Shown in pieces: positions 60,254-64,000 of a DNA stretch of 64,000 nucleotides. The notes under the pieces were generated by a model that ran no database searches, was not told where the DNA came from, and worked only from the letters and a program-made list of their open reading frames with translations. How positions within the stretch are numbered: the first letter of the stretch is position 1; every line of letters begins with the position of its first letter. Both the position numbers and the translations under genes were made by a program. This DNA comes from Quillaja saponaria (taxonomy: Eukaryota; Streptophyta; Magnoliopsida; Fabales; Quillajaceae): contig CM055606.1 in the NCBI GenBank assembly GCA_029379385.1, positions 17,571,142 to 17,635,141 on the forward strand. Direction: 5' to 3'.

Positions 60254-63200
60254 CTATTATCAACGTTGTTCAAACCCTTACATTATGAACATTGCTCGTT
60301 ACAAGTTGTGAAACTTGTTCACATAACGTGATGGTGTGTAAGTTGTACCAGTGCTGCCATGGTCATGATGGTGCTGATGGTAATCTCGCTGTTGCCAAGG
60401 AAGGCATATGAAATTATATATGTATAAGTATGTTTCGTGTACTCCAAGTCATTTGGATTGTTATTGCCTTTTAGTATTTGTATTTGATTGTGTTTGTAAG
60501 AGTCTGAGTTTTTAATACATTATGTCATGCTTGCATTCTCAAGTATTGACGAGGATGAAAAATAAAATAAAGTTTTCTATAATTAAGCATTTGATTCCTG
60601 TGGAACATGTTTTGATGAATTGCGTTATTGTTCAGCCCAATTTAGATACTCTTCTTCAAGTTAATCTTGTTGGGCATTACATTGTCTTTTTATTGGCCTT
60701 TCAGAAAACAAAAAGGGCAGAGCACCATTTTCAAGGGCAGTGACATCAAACTCCACTGAGTGATGTAAGAAGGCTGACCTCATTTTAATAAATCGACGTA
60801 ATACAATAGTGTATATCCGACTCTATTCTCAATTCTAAAGGCAAAATACAGAAAGACTTCAACTCTCAAGACTCAAGACTCTGCCAATTATATGTAGCAC
60901 AAAAATCAAGCCGTACCACGTTCTGTGTAATAAAAAAGCTAGGCCAAATAAAGAAAGACTTCAACTCTCAAGACCCTGCCAAGTAATATATATTTATCAC
61001 AAAAAATCAAGCTGTACCATGTTCTTTGTAATATAAAATTAGGCCAATATGTCAGGGCACATATATTTCAATTTAATAAAGTTTGTACTGATTCAATTTT
61101 TTTAGTTTGAATTATTTTGAAAGTTATTTTCAGTATGAATAGCATGTTTTTAATTAAATTAAAAATATTAATAAAATTTTGAGGCGAATGATTATTGATT
61201 TGATTGTTACATTAAGAAATAATAACATTATTGTCGGTTTGTAAATCTATATATCCACCGACTATTAATTATAATTGATCAACTAATTTTTATTTTGGTT
61301 TGGTTTTGAACTAGTGGACCAAAACCATTATAAATAGAAGAGATCATAAAGAAGTATGAGGAACCATTCATCTTTTTCCTCCTAATTAACCTTGTATAGC
61401 TGATTGAGTTTGAGATCTGACTAGTATGGCCTCCGAGACACAAAACACTACTTTTGCAAGTCCAGTACTTGAATATCAACCACTTGCGATGGTTGAGCTG
61501 AACTTGCCAAACTTGACAGATGAAAACATCAAAAGCCAGGTGCTTGCTTGCAACCCATGATTGTGCTGATCCTGAAGAATTGTTGGACGTCAGATCTCTT
61601 CTCGGGCTAGTCCAAAATGTTCTTAAGGATGCCACCTTTGTTGTTGATAACATTGTCAAGCAGGACAGCCAGGTCTCAATGGAGACCACCACCAGCTCCG
61701 TCGTCCCTTCCCCAATCCTTATTCACCGGAGACTTCGTTCTATATTGTTCAACAAATTTCCAGCAAGGTATGTAATAGGTTGGTGAAAGTTCAACTTTTT
61801 GCAGCGAATGCTCTACTACCATTTTCCTTCTTGGTCATTATAGTTATTTTTTGAAATTTAATCATTTTTTAGTATGTTTAAATCTTATAGTTTTTTTTTT
61901 TTTTTTTTAAAACAGAATAAAAATATAGTATGTTTAACAATTGAAAAGATATGGAATATACTAAGCATGCTCTATTTACACATTATAATTAAGACTCTTC
62001 TATGATAACGGTTTGAGGACAAAAATTACATATATTTTTTTTAATTTTTGGGTCTCAGTGTTATTTTTCGAAACCCGAGGAACTGAATCTATTGTGACTA
62101 TACAGCTGCTATAACATCAGCTGGCATGCATGGCTGTTAGTGAAATAAATGTGCAGGAAGCCTCATTATCAATACTTGGATGCTATCAAAATATTCATGG
62201 GAGACAAAGGCAGTGCTAACAGTAGCGGCTTTTGCTTTGGACTATTGGGAGCTTTGGTTCTTTAGGGAACATGCGTGGAGTCATATGTGGGAATCACTGG
62301 GTTCAGTTGCTTCTGCAGTGTCATTCCTGAAGCAAATACCGATCTCTGGTGTGCTTCCATGGCTCCATGGCTCCAGGATCTTGAGCAAGCTGCAGCATTT
62401 GTTCAACTTAACGATTTGGTAAAGTTTTTATTTGAAGTGATAAGCTTTATGGTCCATTCCCAGAAGATTTTTGGACACATCAATGGCGTTGCATTGATGA
62501 GCCATTGGGTAATCATATGTGTTACAGCTTGCTCAACTCAGGTTTCGTGCCTCACTGGCCCTGAGTAAGTTATCTTATTATTACATTTGTTTTTATATAT
62601 GTGACATACATGACCAAATATTATAGTTGCAACGAATTAACCCATGCAATAAGACAACCATTGTACTGTTTTGTTGCTCATTTCAGGAACCGGGTACCAG
62701 ACCTATCCATCTTGTCTTCCAACATGAATCATATATTCAACAACTTGAAGGAAGCAAATTATGTAGAAGCAAGATGTAAGTGACCATGCACCACACTTAT
62801 AATCTACTTATACATTATACATTATACATATATGATGATGGTTTTCCAACAAAACAAACCTAGGCTAGCGCTTGCGTCAATAGGTCATTCACTTGATCTT
62901 TTTTGCCTTGGCCTTAATGTTGAGCACAAATTAGAATTCATTCGAAATTAGAAACATTAATTATGTTTCCCGATCATATGAAGCTTTGCCATTGCCGTTA
63001 ACATTATATCATTTATATTTTCCTACAGTTTGCTGTGCTCCAGCAAAGTTAAATCTGAATACGGAAGTAACATAATTCCCAGCTTCCAGTCGCGGACGAT
63101 AAACTAAGATTAAACCTTGGCCCAAACAGATAATTAAGCTCCGAACAAGTTGAGAATACCTTAACAAATGAGAGAAACATAATTATCAATGCCGAGAGAA

Positions 63201-64000
63201 CCTCAATATCATATATATTTGCTTTCATTTGTCATTAGCAAATCAATAATTTACTTCAGTATCCAAATCTTTTTCTTTTTTTTCAATGTAGTTAAGTTTT
63301 ATTATTGTACAATTAGTAAAGGAGGAAGTCTCAAAATATTCCATTCTCAATGTTTGAAAATGCTTGCTGTTGGATAGACGTTATATGTTTCTATTACTTG
63401 GGATCATTATTGTAATTTCAATATATGTTATGTCACGTCAGCTTTTAACTTTCACCTCACCTTAAAATTTTTGTGCAGGTTGTTTGTGCACATATATATA
63501 GCTAATTTGTTTTCTTTCAATAATTAATATATATACAAGTAACAACCCTCTCCATAGCCCTCACAAATTAAACAGTCTACCGTAATGTGGTGTTTTCTTT
63601 TCAGGTAGAATGCAAATTACCATTTGATTGGAAGCAAGGATGGGCATAGAGATAAGGGGAATGAGATAAAGCCGAATTATTTTCTTTTATGTGATTTCAT
63701 GCATGCACCTTTCATTCTCTTTATATGGTATCTACATTATTGCTTGCAATAGAAACAAGTGAAAACACTGCTTCGAGAGAGATTTAGGAATGTCCCTGTC
63801 AAAAACTAACAGAGTATTCGCCTATAACGAAAGTTATGGCCATAAATTTGGAAAAAGGAGGAAGTCCTGGCTGGCTGAGAACTCAAAGGAGTAATTTGAT
63901 AGCATATAGTGTTACATTTCCTCTCAATAAACAAATGAAAACGGATACAAACGAAAAGGGAAAAAAAAACTTTGATATGGAAAAAACACCTATCAAATCA
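60254..64000. repeat. Tandem segmental duplication, unit 3 (truncated by the window)
   Basis: It starts CTATTATCAACGTTGTTCAA and keeps the same block order as units 1 and 2, including the start region TAGTATGGCCTCCGAGACAC and, after the SEO part, GTTGAGCACAAATTAGAATT and CTCCGAACAAGTTGAGAATA. It is the only unit that keeps most of the SEO N-terminal half. From 62776 to the window end, nothing beyond the shared spacer and AT-rich sequence was recognised. Confidence 0.75.
61426..62775 (+). pseudogene. SIEVE ELEMENT OCCLUSION (SEO) pseudogene, N-terminal half
   Basis: SEO/SEOR proteins build the phloem filaments and forisomes that help seal sieve tubes. Here exon 1 (61426-61767) starts MASETQNTTFASPVLEYQPL and continues LTDENIKSQVLA. 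A duplicated CTTG near 61537 then shifts the frame to a stop. The family text resumes in another frame with DPEELLDVRSLLGLVQNVLK and ATFVVDNIVKQD. After an intron, a second shift near 62186 separates EASLSIL from MLSKYSWETKAVLTVAAFAL, which matches the SEO core. A third shift lies near 62350. VTACSTQVSCLTG and the final exon (62688-62775) correspond to the segment after the SEO N-terminal domain. The thioredoxin-like and C-terminal domains are missing. It is non-functional as a full SEO. Confidence 0.7.

Noticed and set aside
60522..60743. 73-codon plus-strand frame in unit 3
   Set aside because: The matching block in unit 1 is not open in this frame and unit 2 lacks it, so coding constraint is not supported.

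Overview
The window is 64 kb of AT-rich nuclear DNA from a flowering plant, almost certainly a core eudicot. Genes are split by GT-AG introns and sit between plant-type transposons. The products are plant-specific: a plastid-envelope channel, a LysM receptor kinase, a CBL-interacting kinase and sieve-element-occlusion relatives. I cannot name the species. Coding exons were assembled by hand from splice signals and reading-frame continuity, so exon edges are predictions.

Layout. 1-2747 (minus): 5' part of an EDEM-type GH47 alpha-mannosidase (MNS4-like), running off the window. 3942-5309: foldback transposon. 6909-12103 (minus): complete EFG1 rRNA-processing factor with a small TIR element in one intron. 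12164-16370: the EFG1 5' flank, present three times and interleaved with PIF/Harbinger-like DNA. 17535-30495 (minus): a plastid POLLUX-like ion channel with more than 20 exons, a perfect 196-bp intronic duplication and a TRIM retroelement. 32511-35532 (minus): two-exon LYK4/LYK5-type LysM receptor pseudokinase. 38709-39237 (minus): broken 3' piece of a membrane-protein gene. 39920-41215 (minus): intronless CIPK. 44500-45950 (plus): decayed LINE. 46252-47455 (plus): PET100-like cytochrome oxidase assembly factor. 47566-64000: a segment of about 5 kb, repeated three times in tandem, each copy carrying a SIEVE ELEMENT OCCLUSION (SEO) derivative at a different stage of decay or remodelling.

The genes are ordinary housekeeping or signalling loci and form no operon-like unit. 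From memory, MNS4, EFG1 and the POLLUX-like gene lie close together on Arabidopsis chromosome 5, and CIPK4 lies near a PET100-like gene on chromosome 4, so two ancestral blocks seem to be joined here.

The most unusual part is the terminal triplication. Copy 3 keeps a frameshifted SEO N-terminal half. Copy 2 has lost that body but keeps the SEO start fused, through a clean phase-matched intron, to an unrelated tail (106 residues). Copy 1 has a phase-matched three-exon relative whose start codon is ATA. A hAT element and a solo LTR in copy 1, and a LINE in copy 2, each have target-site duplications and an empty site in the sister copy.
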